Below are positions 1 through 8,897 of a stretch of 64,000 nucleotides of DNA, piece after piece. The translations under genes and the position numbers were made by a program. Position 1 is the stretch's first letter; each line of letters opens with the position of its first letter. This DNA comes from Flavobacterium solisilvae. Its GTDB lineage: Bacteria > Bacteroidota > Bacteroidia > Flavobacteriales > Flavobacteriaceae. The notes under the pieces are model-generated. The model worked only from the letters and a program-made list of their open reading frames with translations. It had not been told where the DNA came from and searched no databases. The DNA is taken from the NCBI RefSeq assembly GCF_012911605.1, contig NZ_JAAMPT010000199.1:1-64000 (forward strand), in the 5' to 3' direction.

Positions 1-80
<80 letters not shown>

Positions 81-90
81 TTTTTTTATA

Positions 91-124
91 AAGCCTGTCT
101 ATAATTTAGACAGGCTTTTTTTTG
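91..124 (+). terminator. Rho-independent terminator of the rRNA operon
   Basis: A perfect 10-bp stem AAGCCTGTCT / AGACAGGCTT with a 7-base loop is followed by a run of T. It lies directly after the 5S gene. Confidence 0.9.
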
Positions 125-235
125 TTTACAAAACATTTCTTTCTTTGCGTAAAGAATAATAATGAAAAAAGTAAAGCAATTTGTAAATCTAAGTAATGGA
201 TATTTGTAAAATACTTTGTTTATAAATCTTTAGTC

Positions 236-266
236 TTTGGCTTCACTTTTTAATTAATTATATTTG
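236..266 (+). promoter_or_regulatory. Bacteroidota-type promoter of the dehydrogenase gene
   Basis: TTTG at 236-239, 19 bases of spacer, then TATATTTG at 259-266 match the Bacteroidota consensus (-33 TTG, -7 TAnnTTTG). The start codon at 288 is about 20 bases downstream, which suits a short leader. Confidence 0.75.
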
Positions 267-287
267 CACCTCTAACAAACTAAACTA

Positions 288-1514
288 ATGAAAGATTTAT
301 TAAAAAAATTCGAAAATAAGCAACCTGAAATTGTATTCCATTGGAAAGATAATGAGACTGAAGCAGAAGGTTGGACTGTTATCAATAGCCTTCGCGGAGG
401 TGCAGCTGGTGGAGGAACAAGAATGAGAAAAGGACTTGATTCAAATGAAGTTTTATCGTTGGCTAAAACAATGGAAGTGAAATTCTCAGTGTCTGGACCA
501 GCGATTGGTGGTGCAAAATCGGGGATTAATTTTGATCCTAGCGATCCGCGTAAAACAGGTGTTTTACAAAGATGGTATAAAGCAGTTTCTCCATTGTTGA
601 AAAGTTACTACGGAACTGGAGGAGACTTAAATGTGGATGAAATCCATGAAGTTATCCCAATGACGGAAGAATGTGGTGTTTGGCATCCTCAGGAAGGTGT
701 TTTTAATGGTCATTTTAAGCCAACAGAAGCAGATAAAATCAACAGAATTGGGCAATTGCGTCAAGGTGTAATTAAAGTAATTGAGAATTCAAAATTCTCA
801 CCCGATGTGTTGAGAAAATACACTGTTGCGGATATGATTACAGGTTATGGTGTAGCTGAATCTGTTAGACATTTTTATGATATATATGGAGGAAATGTTG
901 CTGGTAAAAAAGCTATTGTTCAAGGTTTTGGAAATGTAGGTTCAGCGGCAGCATTTTATTTAGCAGAAATGGGCGCAAAAGTTGTTGGGATTATTGATCG
1001 TGATGGTGGTTTAATCAACGAAAACGGATTTACTTTTGAAGAAATTAAAGAATTATTTTTAAATAAAGATGGGAATAAATTGGTTGCAGAAAACATGATT
1101 CCATTTGAAGAAATTAATCAAAAAATTTGGACAATCGGTGCGGCTATTTTTGCTCCTTGTGCAGCTTCAAGATTAGTAACTCAAAATCAAGTTGAAGCAA
1201 TGATTTCTTCGGGATTGGAAGTTATATCTTGTGGTGCGAATGTGCCATTTGCTGATAAGGAAATTTTCTTTGGACCAATTATGGAAGCAACAGATGCCAA
1301 AGTTAGTCTAATTCCTGATTTCATTTCTAACTGCGGAATGGCGAGAGTTTTTGCTTATTTCATGGAAAAGAAAGTGCAAATGACCGATGAAGCTATTTTT
1401 CAAGATATTTCGTTAACCATCAAAAAAGCACTAGAAAATACTCATGCAAAAAACTCTAGTTCAAAAAATATTAGTGCAACTGCTTTTGAAATTGCATTAA
1501 AACAACTAGTTTAG
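288..1514 (+). CDS. Glu/Leu/Phe/Val family dehydrogenase
   Basis: NAD(P)-dependent oxidative deaminase of the glutamate/leucine/phenylalanine/valine dehydrogenase family, cytoplasmic, interconverting an amino acid and its 2-oxo acid plus ammonium. The 408 residues show the family layout: an N-terminal dimerisation/substrate domain with the glycine-rich stretch GGAAGGGTRMRKG (about 37-49), GGAKSGI carrying a candidate catalytic Lys (K77), and YYGTGGDLNV (about 108-117); then a Rossmann domain with GFGNVGS (about 216-222). A glutamate dehydrogenase would usually be somewhat longer, so leucine or another branched/aromatic substrate is possible; the sequence alone does not settle it. It has its own promoter and stands alone between the rRNA operon and the exbB-like gene. 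Confidence 0.85.
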   Translation: MKDLLKKFENKQPEIVFHWKDNETEAEGWTVINSLRGGAAGGGTRMRKGLDSNEVLSLAKTMEVKFSVSGPAIGGAKSGINFDPSDPRKTGVLQRWYKAVSPLLKSYYGTGGDLNVDEIHEVIPMTEECGVWHPQEGVFNGHFKPTEADKINRIGQLRQGVIKVIENSKFSPDVLRKYTVADMITGYGVAESVRHFYDIYGGNVAGKKAIVQGFGNVGSAAAFYLAEMGAKVVGIIDRDGGLINENGFTFEEIKELFLNKDGNKLVAENMIPFEEINQKIWTIGAAIFAPCAASRLVTQNQVEAMISSGLEVISCGANVPFADKEIFFGPIMEATDAKVSLIPDFISNCGMARVFAYFMEKKVQMTDEAIFQDISLTIKKALENTHAKNSSSKNISATAFEIALKQLV

Positions 1515-1574
1515 ACAATAATTATTTATTTTTATCGTTTATATAAATATATCAATCAAATTTAATTAAAGTAT

Positions 1575-2279
1575 ATGGGTTTATTTCTTCAGTCCGACTC
1601 GCTTTCGGTAGCAAAAGATGCTTTAGCAGAAGCTGTTCCAGTAGAGAAAACAATTTCGATATGGGAATTATTAACTAGTGGTGGAATTGCAGGTCAATTA
1701 ATTATGATATCGCTTTTTATTATGCTGTTTTTTGCACTATATCTTTATTTTGAAAGATTAATGGCAGTTAGCGCGGCATCAAAAATAGATACTAATTTCA
1801 TGATGCAAATCAAAGATCATATTTCTAATGGACGAATTGACTCGGCAAAAATGTTATGCGCGTCAACAAATTCTCCCGTATCAAGATTAATACAAAAAGG
1901 AATTTCTAGAATTGGAAATAGACTTGAAGATATTAATACTGCAATCGAGAATGCTGGAAAATTAGAAGTTTATAAACTAGAAAAAAATGTAAGTATGCTT
2001 GCTACAATTTCTGGAGCTGGACCTATGACAGGTTTCTTAGGAACGGTTGTTGGTATGGTTATGGCATTCCATAAAATGGCAAGTGGTGGCGGACAAATTG
2101 AAGTTGGAGCATTAGCAGAAGGTATTTACACCGCTATGACAACTACAGTTGTAGGCTTGATTGTAGGTTTGATAGCTTACATTGGGTACAATCATTTGGT
2201 GGTAAAAACGGATAAAGTGGTACATCAAATGGAACTAAATGCTGTAGAATTTCTAGACTTATTAAACGAGCGTAAATAG
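1575..2279 (+). CDS. MotA/TolQ/ExbB proton-channel family protein
   Basis: Inner-membrane stator protein of the ExbB/TolQ family (234 aa), which with its ExbD partner uses the proton gradient to energise outer-membrane transport. Three hydrophobic segments are visible at about 38-60, 138-163 and 183-205. The last two carry the small-residue-rich pattern typical of the family (GPMTGFLGTVVGMVMAFH, then an AMTTTVVGLIVGLIAYIGYN stretch). The next gene, an ExbD homologue, begins one base after the stop codon, and a TonB-like gene follows. The three-gene arrangement supports an ExbB-ExbD-TonB complex rather than a flagellar motor, since no motility motor genes are near. Confidence 0.88.
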   Translation: MGLFLQSDSLSVAKDALAEAVPVEKTISIWELLTSGGIAGQLIMISLFIMLFFALYLYFERLMAVSAASKIDTNFMMQIKDHISNGRIDSAKMLCASTNSPVSRLIQKGISRIGNRLEDINTAIENAGKLEVYKLEKNVSMLATISGAGPMTGFLGTVVGMVMAFHKMASGGGQIEVGALAEGIYTAMTTTVVGLIVGLIAYIGYNHLVVKTDKVVHQMELNAVEFLDLLNERK

Positions 2280-2280
2280 T

Positions 2281-2673
2281 ATGAATTTAAGAGGCAGAAA
2301 TAAAGTAACTCCCGAATTCAATATGTCATCAATGACGGATATTGTGTTCTTGTTGTTGATTTTCTTTATGTTAACATCAACAATGGTAACCACTAATGCC
2401 TTGGACTTAGTATTACCAAAAGCAAAAGGGAAAACCGATAGCAACAAAAGTATTTCCATTAGTATTGATAAAGATTTGAAGTTCTATTTAGATAAGACTC
2501 CGATTGAAGAAGCATCAGTAGAAGCTCAGTTATTAGCGGCTTTAGGTGGAGATAAAGAAAAACCAGTAATTCTGAGAGCTGAAGAAGGCGTGCCAATTGA
2601 AAAAGCAGTATATGTAATGGATATTGCCAATAGAAATCAGATTAAGATAGTATTAGCGGTAAGACCTAAATAA
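2281..2673 (+). CDS. ExbD/TolR family biopolymer transport protein
   Basis: 130-residue partner of the preceding ExbB-like channel. After a short cytoplasmic N-terminus (FNMSSMTDIVFLLLIFFML) comes one membrane helix. The Asp in SSMTD-IVFLLLIFF is at the position of the conserved proton-carrying Asp of ExbD/TolR. The periplasmic remainder ends ILRAEEGVPIEKAVYVMDIA, the usual ExbD C-terminal fold. It begins one base after the upstream stop and is followed by a TonB-like gene 8 bases later, so the three are surely cotranscribed. Confidence 0.88.
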   Translation: MNLRGRNKVTPEFNMSSMTDIVFLLLIFFMLTSTMVTTNALDLVLPKAKGKTDSNKSISISIDKDLKFYLDKTPIEEASVEAQLLAALGGDKEKPVILRAEEGVPIEKAVYVMDIANRNQIKIVLAVRPK

Positions 2674-2681
2674 ATTTAGTC

Positions 2682-3464
2682 ATGAAATTTTTAGAAACCC
2701 CAGAAGAGAAAAAATCATTTACTATCACATCAATTATTTTTGTGATATTGTTTTTGTTGTTTTTCTTTTTCGGACTTACCTATATGGATCCGCCACCAGA
2801 AAATGGAATAGCAATTAACTTTGGTACTTCTGATGTTGGTCAAGGGGAAGTACAACCGCTAGAATCTATAAAGTCTTCGCCTCAACCAGAGTATTCTAAA
2901 CCTGAAAAAGCGGTTGAAGAAGATATAGCAACACAAGATAACTCTGACGCACCCGTTATTAAAAAGAGTGAAGTTAAAAAACCAGTAAAAGAGGTAAAAG
3001 AAGAAGTAAAACCTAAAACTCCTTCAAAAAACGCCACTAGTGCTTTAGAAAGTTTAATAAATGGTCCAAAATCTACAGGTGTTGAAGCAGGACATGGTAA
3101 TGATGGTATTCCTGGAGACAAAGGCGATCCTAATGGCGACCGTTATGCTAATAGTTTTTATGGTAATGGAACGGGAAATGGTGCTGGAAACGGAACAAGT
3201 TGGGGTTTAAACGGACGTAAGTTAAGCACGCCAGCTAAAGAGGTTCAAGATTGTAACGAAGAAGGCAGAGTGGTTGTTCAGGTTACCGTAAATAGAAGTG
3301 GAAATGTAATTGCTGCTAAATATTCAAAAGGAACTACAAATACCAATCCTTGTCTGGTTAATCCAGCATTATCGGCTGCTAGAAAATTTAAGTGGCAACC
3401 CGATAGCAATGCGCCAGAAACTCAAATTGGCTTTATTGTCATAAATTTCAAGTTAGGAGAATAA
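2682..3464 (+). CDS. TonB-like energy transducer
   Basis: 260 residues: a short cytoplasmic N-terminus, one membrane anchor (about 14-33), a long Pro/Lys/Glu-rich periplasmic linker (about 60-120), a Gly/Asn-rich segment (about 130-180) and a C-terminal TonB-type domain with the pattern GRVVVQVTVNRSGNV and a final beta strand IGFIVINFKL. This is the usual build of proteins that carry energy from ExbB/ExbD to outer-membrane receptors. The Gly/Asn-rich insert is long. It is the third gene of the ExbB-ExbD-TonB set; folC follows after about 10 bases and may be cotranscribed. Confidence 0.85.
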   Translation: MKFLETPEEKKSFTITSIIFVILFLLFFFFGLTYMDPPPENGIAINFGTSDVGQGEVQPLESIKSSPQPEYSKPEKAVEEDIATQDNSDAPVIKKSEVKKPVKEVKEEVKPKTPSKNATSALESLINGPKSTGVEAGHGNDGIPGDKGDPNGDRYANSFYGNGTGNGAGNGTSWGLNGRKLSTPAKEVQDCNEEGRVVVQVTVNRSGNVIAAKYSKGTTNTNPCLVNPALSAARKFKWQPDSNAPETQIGFIVINFKLGE

Positions 3465-3475
3465 ACTTGACAGCA

Positions 3476-4696
3476 ATGAACTATCAAGAAACTCTCGATT
3501 GGATGTTTTCTCAACTTCCAATGTATCAAACACAAGGTGCATCTGCTTATAAGAAGGACTTAACAAATACTATTCTTCTAGCAAATCATTTAGGTAATCC
3601 TGAACAGGATTTAAAATGTATTCATGTTGCTGGTACCAACGGAAAAGGCTCAACATCTCACATGTTAGCCTCAGTTTTGCAAGAAGCTGGCTATAAAGTG
3701 GGCTTGTACACATCGCCACATTTAAAAGATTATCGTGAACGGATAAAAATAAATGGAAAAGAAATTTCTAAGCAATTTGTTTGTGATTTTATTGGGGCAA
3801 ACAAAGGTTTTCTAGAACAAAATAGTCTTAGTTTTTTTGAAATGAGTGTTGGATTGGCATTTCAGTATTTCAAAGAAAAGAAAACCGATATCAATATTAT
3901 AGAAGTAGGAATGGGTGGACGATTAGACTCTACCAATATTATTACGCCATTGGTTTCTGTTATTACCAATATTGGGTTAGATCATACTCAGTTTTTGGGC
4001 AATACTCTCGAAGCAATTGCCTTTGAAAAAGCAGGAATAATTAAAAGAAATGTTCCCGTTGTAATTGGGGAATATACCAGCGAAACCAAACCTGTTTTTC
4101 GATCAAAAGCAAATGAAATGCAGTCGGATGTTTATTTTGCATCCGAATTAATTTCTGAAGTTTATCCTTCTGATTTGATAGGAGATTATCAAGAGCATAA
4201 TAAAAAAACCGTATTACAGGCTTTAAAAGTGCTTCAAAAGACGACTTCTTTTCAAATTCATGAAGAGAATGTCAAACAAGGTCTGCAAAAAGTTGTTAAA
4301 AACACTGGATTGCAGGGAAGATGGCAACAACTTGGAGCTAATCCAAAGATAATTTGTGATACTGCTCATAATGAGCATGGTTTAAAAATAGCCATTAATC
4401 AGTTAAAAAAGGAAAAGTTTGCAGAATTGCACATTGTTTTAGGAATGGTTAATGATAAAAAACCAAAGGATATTTTGCCGATTTTTCCTAAAAATGCAAA
4501 ATATTATTTTTGTAAGCCAATAATTTCTCGAGGTCTTGATGCTTTAGTTTTGCAAAAAGAAGCAAGTGAGTTTGGATTAGAAGGAAAAATATATAATTCA
4601 GTTTCAGAAGCTTATGCGAAGGCTATGGATAATGCATCTTCGGATGACTTTATTTATGTTGGAGGAAGTACATTTGTCGTTGCAGAAATTTTATAA
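3476..4696 (+). CDS. folC: Bifunctional folylpolyglutamate/dihydrofolate synthase
   Basis: ATP-dependent ligase of the Mur ligase superfamily that joins glutamate to dihydropteroate and to folates in the cytoplasm. The P-loop GTNGKGSTSHML lies near residue 54, followed by the family motifs EVGMGGRLDSTN and TNIGLDHTQFLG; the C-terminal domain has DTAHNEHGL and LGMVNDKKP. About 406 residues is normal for the family. I chose the ATG at 3476; a TTG nine bases earlier (3467) is in frame and preceded by a GGAG-like stretch, so it cannot be excluded. The gene starts about 10 bases after the TonB-like gene. Confidence 0.92.
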   Translation: MNYQETLDWMFSQLPMYQTQGASAYKKDLTNTILLANHLGNPEQDLKCIHVAGTNGKGSTSHMLASVLQEAGYKVGLYTSPHLKDYRERIKINGKEISKQFVCDFIGANKGFLEQNSLSFFEMSVGLAFQYFKEKKTDINIIEVGMGGRLDSTNIITPLVSVITNIGLDHTQFLGNTLEAIAFEKAGIIKRNVPVVIGEYTSETKPVFRSKANEMQSDVYFASELISEVYPSDLIGDYQEHNKKTVLQALKVLQKTTSFQIHEENVKQGLQKVVKNTGLQGRWQQLGANPKIICDTAHNEHGLKIAINQLKKEKFAELHIVLGMVNDKKPKDILPIFPKNAKYYFCKPIISRGLDALVLQKEASEFGLEGKIYNSVSEAYAKAMDNASSDDFIYVGGSTFVVAEIL

Positions 4697-4712
4697 TTTT
4701 TTTTCATTTTTG

Positions 4713-4743
4713 TTTGCAGAATAAAAAAAGTAGTCTATATTTG
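4713..4743 (+). promoter_or_regulatory. Promoter of tRNA-Val
   Basis: TTTG at 4713-4716, a 19-base spacer and TATATTTG at 4736-4743 match the Bacteroidota promoter consensus exactly. The tRNA starts about 38 bases downstream of the -7 box. Confidence 0.8.
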
Positions 4744-4781
4744 CACTCGCAATCAGGAACAATACTGAAAGCGATACATAA

Positions 4782-4856
4782 GGGCGATTAGCTCAGCTGG
4801 TTCAGAGCACCTCGTTTACACCGAGGGGGTCGGGGGTTCGAACCCCTCATCGCCCA
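4782..4856 (+). tRNA. tRNA-Val (anticodon TAC)
   Basis: A complete cloverleaf: acceptor GGGCGAT / ATCGCCC, D arm GCTC...GAGC, anticodon stem CCTCG / CGAGG with loop TTTACAC (anticodon TAC, reading GTA and probably other Val codons), and T arm GGGGG-TTCGAAC-CCCTC. The 3' CCA is not encoded. It has a perfect promoter and a strong terminator, so it is a single-gene transcript. Confidence 0.96.
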
Positions 4857-4860
4857 CAAA

Positions 4861-4889
4861 AACTCCAACAGAGATGTTGGAGTTTTTTT
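4861..4889 (+). terminator. Terminator after tRNA-Val
   Basis: Perfect 10-bp stem AACTCCAACA / TGTTGGAGTT with a GAGA loop, followed by T residues. It may also serve the convergent gene ending at 4901. Confidence 0.88.
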
Positions 4890-4900
4890 ATGCCTTGTTT

Positions 4901-5704
4901 TTATTTCAATTCTATTGTTACGGCAAGAGGAATATGATCTGTGATTTCTCGCGCTTTATTAAAGTTAGAGAAGTCATTGTAGAAATGAATGGCTTTGGGA
5001 TTTGTAACTTCTATTTTATTGGTGTTATACCAAATGTTATCAAACTCGTTAGCCAGACAATTGTTTTCTGAGCATGTTTTTTTTAAGGATGTTTTTTGAT
5101 TTGTAAACACAGGCAAATACCCCATTTTTTTCAATGGATTGAAAACGGTGTGCGACTGTGGACAATTGAAATCTCCTATGAATATTAAATTCAAACTAGG
5201 GTAGGTTTCGGGTAGAAACTTGAAGTATTTGATTTCGGTTTCGGGTTGTTTGCTTTTAGTAATGGCGTGAAAATTAACTAGTGTAAATTGTTTTTTGTTG
5301 TACTCAAAAGTTGCCAAATAGGGTTCGCGGTCTATTTGATGTTGGTATTTCTTTTCGAGCCAAGCTTTACCAAATAATTTTACTTTGGCTGTTTTCCAGA
5401 GGAAGGCATAACGCTCGGTTTTGTAGCTTGAACTTTCTGTGGGGTTACTCACGGTATATTCCCATTTATTGCCTGTTCTATTGAGTTCGTAGGCTAGTTT
5501 TGCTACGGCTTGCGCACCGCCATTTCCTGCCACGATTTCCTGTAATGCTATTATATCATATTGTTTTATTACTGAAGCTATGTATTGGATAGTGCTGTCG
5601 GACTTTGAGTTGCCAAGGTTTTCTACATTCCAGGTTAGAATTTTAATTTGGGCTGAAGTAACCGAGGTTAGGAGTAGTAGCAGTAGTGATAGTATGGACT
5701 TCAT
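4901..5704 (-). CDS. Secreted endonuclease/exonuclease/phosphatase-fold protein
   Basis: Metal-dependent hydrolase of the endonuclease/exonuclease/phosphatase (DNase I-like) fold, about 267 aa. A Sec signal peptide (MKSILSLLLLL, cut after TSAQ) sends it out of the cytoplasm. Family motifs follow: LTWNVENLG with the metal-site Asn, DIIALQEIV with the metal-site Glu, VNFHAI, FIGDFNCP with the catalytic Asp and Asn, and DHIPLAV with the terminal Asp-His pair. I chose the ATG at 5704; an upstream in-frame ATG at 5770 would add 22 charged residues before the signal peptide. The substrate (DNA, or a phosphoester) is not determined. It converges on the tRNA-Val terminator. Confidence 0.82.
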   Translation of the reverse strand: MKSILSLLLLLLTSVTSAQIKILTWNVENLGNSKSDSTIQYIASVIKQYDIIALQEIVAGNGGAQAVAKLAYELNRTGNKWEYTVSNPTESSSYKTERYAFLWKTAKVKLFGKAWLEKKYQHQIDREPYLATFEYNKKQFTLVNFHAITKSKQPETEIKYFKFLPETYPSLNLIFIGDFNCPQSHTVFNPLKKMGYLPVFTNQKTSLKKTCSENNCLANEFDNIWYNTNKIEVTNPKAIHFYNDFSNFNKAREITDHIPLAVTIELK

Positions 5705-5840
5705 TTTTCTTATTGGCGTTTTGGTTACTAATTTACGCTTATTATTGACCGACTGTCTTTTGTTTGGCATTCTATTTGATGCAATTTACTACGATATAGA
5801 GTTTATATAAATAGGTTATATAGACGACATATATATTTAG

Positions 5841-5848
5841 TATATTTG
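5841..5848 (+). promoter_or_regulatory. -7 promoter element
   Basis: TATATTTG 28 bases before the ATG at 5876 fits the -7 consensus. I see no matching -33 TTG at the right distance. Confidence 0.45.
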
Positions 5849-5875
5849 ATTGTTATTTTCTTAAAACGTTGGGTT

Positions 5876-6610
5876 ATGGCAAAGCAAGTTGGTATAATAC
5901 CGTTGGTTGGCACTATTGATGGGGTTAATTTTTATATGCGCAAGGGTAAGCCAGTTGCTCGAAAAGCAGGTGGCGGATTTACGGGTAAGGCGATTAAAAA
6001 TAGTACTAACATGGAACGTGTTAGGGAAAATAATAGTGAGTTTGGTCATTGTTCGCGGGTTAAAAAGTTATTTAAAGATAGTTTGTTTCCTTTTTTGGGT
6101 AAGCAACGCAATGAAGAGTTGCAGGGACGATTGATGCAATTATTTATTGGGATAAAGAATGCTGATTTGGTTTCTAAACGTGGTCAACGTCAAGTGGGTT
6201 TGGGTTTGCAACATGCTGATGGAAAATCTTTGCTTACAGGTTTTTGTTTTACTTCTTTTAATTTGCCAACGGAAAATGGTTTTTATGATGCTACTACTAC
6301 AACTTATACTTTTACTGAATTTGCTCCCAAAAGCTTAAAGTTTGTTACTGGTGCTACTCACCTGGAGTTGCAACTAGGCGTTGTTGTTTTGGATTTAGAA
6401 GCAATGAAAGCTACTCTTTTTAGCAGTGATGCTGTTCGTGTGCTAAAAAATGGTGCTCCGCAAGCTATAAGCTTGACTACTGCAATTCCAAATGATGCTA
6501 GTGGTTATAAAATAACGGTTTTGCATTACCGCTATTTGCAGGATGTTAATGGTGCTTTTTATGGTTTTCATGAGCAAAAGGGTTTTGGGTTGATGGTTGT
6601 TGGGGTTTAG
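5876..6610 (+). CDS. Bacteroidota protein of unknown function (resembles DUF6266)
   Basis: 244 residues beginning MAKQVGIIPLVGTIDGVNFY, with the Gly/Lys/Arg-rich segment RKGKPVARKAGGGFTGKA and no signal peptide or membrane segment. The opening and size resemble the DUF6266 family of Bacteroidota, whose role is unknown; I recall this resemblance rather than having tested it. The C-terminal half (about 125-244) is beta-rich and aromatic. I chose the ATG at 5876 because the upstream in-frame start would put ten hydrophobic residues in front of a well-formed family start and lies in the promoter. It stands alone and converges with the membrane operon at 6638. Confidence 0.6.
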   Translation: MAKQVGIIPLVGTIDGVNFYMRKGKPVARKAGGGFTGKAIKNSTNMERVRENNSEFGHCSRVKKLFKDSLFPFLGKQRNEELQGRLMQLFIGIKNADLVSKRGQRQVGLGLQHADGKSLLTGFCFTSFNLPTENGFYDATTTTYTFTEFAPKSLKFVTGATHLELQLGVVVLDLEAMKATLFSSDAVRVLKNGAPQAISLTTAIPNDASGYKITVLHYRYLQDVNGAFYGFHEQKGFGLMVVGV

Positions 6611-6637
6611 GGGTTTGTTCTATATTCCATTTTATTT

Positions 6638-7147
6638 TTATCTATAAAAAGGCAAATCCACAACTGGAGCAAACCATTGAAGAAAATGCTCAAATACATT
6701 TAGTAAAGAAAACACTAACAAGAATGCCAAGACTAGCTTAATAATGAACAGTCCAATATTATTATTCTCAATCTCTTGACTATCCTTAATATTTCCATAA
6801 AACAATTTCATCATGGAGGTTACAACATAATAAGACATAAATGATGCAATAAATGTAAAACCAATAAAAATCGCTATTTTTTGCATAACTTCAAAAAAAG
6901 TGTTTTCTATTGAGTTTGAAAAAATAATTATTTCTATTGCACTTTCAACTTGATTTAATGCTACCTTCAAAAGAGTGAAAAATGGAATTATGATAGAAAG
7001 TAACCAAATAACATACGAAAGATTTACTTTTCCTTCTTTATCATGTTTGAAATTCCATTTTTTAGATAAATACTGTATAATCATAAGCATTAAGAATGTA
7101 GCAACTAAAGCTACTAAGAAAGTAAAAAATAAGCTCTGTTTATTCAT
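6638..7147 (-). CDS. Four-helix membrane protein, last gene of the DUF4407 operon
   Basis: 169 residues of unknown function. Four hydrophobic segments can be seen at about 8-27, 46-66, 87-115 and 130-152, with short connecting loops, so nearly the whole protein is in the inner membrane. I recognise no family motif. It starts one base after the stop of the transglutaminase-like gene and is the fifth and last gene of a compact operon on this strand. Translation is therefore probably coupled to the gene before it, and its product may assemble with the three other membrane proteins of the set. Confidence 0.7.
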   Translation of the reverse strand: MNKQSLFFTFLVALVATFLMLMIIQYLSKKWNFKHDKEGKVNLSYVIWLLSIIIPFFTLLKVALNQVESAIEIIIFSNSIENTFFEVMQKIAIFIGFTFIASFMSYYVVTSMMKLFYGNIKDSQEIENNNIGLFIIKLVLAFLLVFSLLNVFEHFLQWFAPVVDLPFYR

Positions 7148-7148
7148 T

Positions 7149-8897
7149 TTATTTTGATTTTAAGGATATTCTCCAGTTGTTAGTATTTGAAATTTCATTT
7201 GGAATAATTCCAGGTTTGCTATTAGGAGTAGTTGTCTCCCAAAGCACATATTCTTTATTGTAATATTCGTATTTTAAACCGTTAACGGGGAAATTTAATC
7301 CCAATATTGAGTGTTTATAAAATTCACTACTCATCAATGCTACATCATAATTGTAATGAGAAAGAACAGTATATAGGAGCAGTGTTCTAGTATCACAATC
7401 GCCATTTAAATCATATAAAAATTCTATCGGGGTATTTATTCCAAAACGCTGATAACCGCAACATTTTGCATTAGGATTGGACAAGTAATTTTTTATAAAT
7501 CTATCATCATATAAGTTAGGATTACAACTTTCTTCTAAAACCAATGCATAAGGAATATCTTGAACAAATGAAACTACCATTTCGGCAAATTTTATTTTAG
7601 ATAATTTATTTTGAGCTTGGATGCTATCGAAAAGTTTATATAATCCATCTAACTTATTCTTATCATTTTCTTTTAAATTGAATATAATTTCATCATAGCT
7701 ACGGATTGTTGATAAATCTACATTTAGATTTGCTTTATAAGATTTAGCATTTTTTATATCGCTCATTTTTAAAGTATAGTATCCGCCGTAACTATTACCA
7801 TCGTAATCATTCCATTCTCGGTATTTTTTTATCAAATAATCGTTGTTATTGGTTTTGTTTGGTTCGTTTTTATTTGAATTGTTTTCAATTATTGGATTTA
7901 CAGTTTCTTTTTTTTCTCTTGAATTGTCAACAATGGATGGTTTAGGTACATAACTTGATGAATTAGAAGTAAATAATTTTACAAATGAACTTACAAAAAG
8001 TATTAATAATAAAACGCCAAGTCCTCTAAAAATCCATTTTAAATAAGGTGCTAGAATACTAATTAAAAGTATAGCCAAATAAAACAATATAAAGTAACCA
8101 AGTCCAGGTAATATTGCAATTAGGAAAATTAAAAAAAGAATTACACCAATAATTCCAATTACATCTCCTAAGCAACCAGTATTAGTGTGGTATGAATCAC
8201 CAAGTTTGTTTCCATTATATTCCCATTTACCCCAAATATTATCATTGTGGTTTTTACATTTGAACTCTTTTCTAACATAATTACCATCAGTTTCGGTTTT
8301 TCCAGTTTCTATATCGCTTTTTTCGCAAGGAATTGGATCTGGTAAAACTGGAGGAAAATCTGGTGTTGAAATTGGACCAATTATTTCTTCTTCCCCTTTT
8401 TTTTCATAGTCAAAAACAAAACCAGTGATATAGGCATTAAATGAGCCAAACACTTCGTTTCCTTCCGTTTGATGTAGTTTTCTAATTACTGAAAATTCAA
8501 AAATTTTAGGTTCTAAAACATTTATACCAAATGTCTTATTGTCTGTTGATATTATTACAGGAAGAACTTCTGGTAATTTACTTTTAGGGAATGGTTTGCC
8601 CTTAATCTTTTTTTTAGCGTCAATATTTTTGAAATCATTAGGGAAGATAAAAGGTAAATTCTTTCTAAAATCATCAATAGAATTACAATTAACTTCTGCT
8701 TCGTATATTTCAAAGTCATATAAATCTGATTTTTCATCATCATCGGGGATTTTATCACCACGATATTTGCCAGATATTAGTCCTTTAATATATGTTTTTC
8801 GAGGTGTTAAAATTTCTTTGGTTACTTTTATGTAATCCAATCCATCTTCACCAACAAAAGATTCTTGTTTTGTAATATTTACAATCACATTATTCAT
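7149..8897 (-). CDS. Membrane protein with C-terminal transglutaminase-like domain
   Basis: 582 residues in three parts. The N-terminal ~240 residues are soluble and unrecognised, with a possible Cys pair (C191, C214). A hydrophobic stretch at about 244-310 makes about three membrane helices. After a low-complexity Asn/Lys linker (about 325-355) the C-terminal ~220 residues look like a transglutaminase/papain-like domain: LNGDCDTRT gives a candidate nucleophile C501, FYKHSILGL gives H529 and VLWETT gives E554, in the order and spacing of the Cys-His-Asp triad of this superfamily, with Glu where Asp is usual. It could be a protease or a binding domain. The start overlaps the upstream stop by four bases. 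Confidence 0.7.
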   Translation of the reverse strand: MNNVIVNITKQESFVGEDGLDYIKVTKEILTPRKTYIKGLISGKYRGDKIPDDDEKSDLYDFEIYEAEVNCNSIDDFRKNLPFIFPNDFKNIDAKKKIKGKPFPKSKLPEVLPVIISTDNKTFGINVLEPKIFEFSVIRKLHQTEGNEVFGSFNAYITGFVFDYEKKGEEEIIGPISTPDFPPVLPDPIPCEKSDIETGKTETDGNYVRKEFKCKNHNDNIWGKWEYNGNKLGDSYHTNTGCLGDVIGIIGVILFLIFLIAILPGLGYFILFYLAILLISILAPYLKWIFRGLGVLLLILFVSSFVKLFTSNSSSYVPKPSIVDNSREKKETVNPIIENNSNKNEPNKTNNNDYLIKKYREWNDYDGNSYGGYYTLKMSDIKNAKSYKANLNVDLSTIRSYDEIIFNLKENDKNKLDGLYKLFDSIQAQNKLSKIKFAEMVVSFVQDIPYALVLEESCNPNLYDDRFIKNYLSNPNAKCCGYQRFGINTPIEFLYDLNGDCDTRTLLLYTVLSHYNYDVALMSSEFYKHSILGLNFPVNGLKYEYYNKEYVLWETTTPNSKPGIIPNEISNTNNWRISLKSK

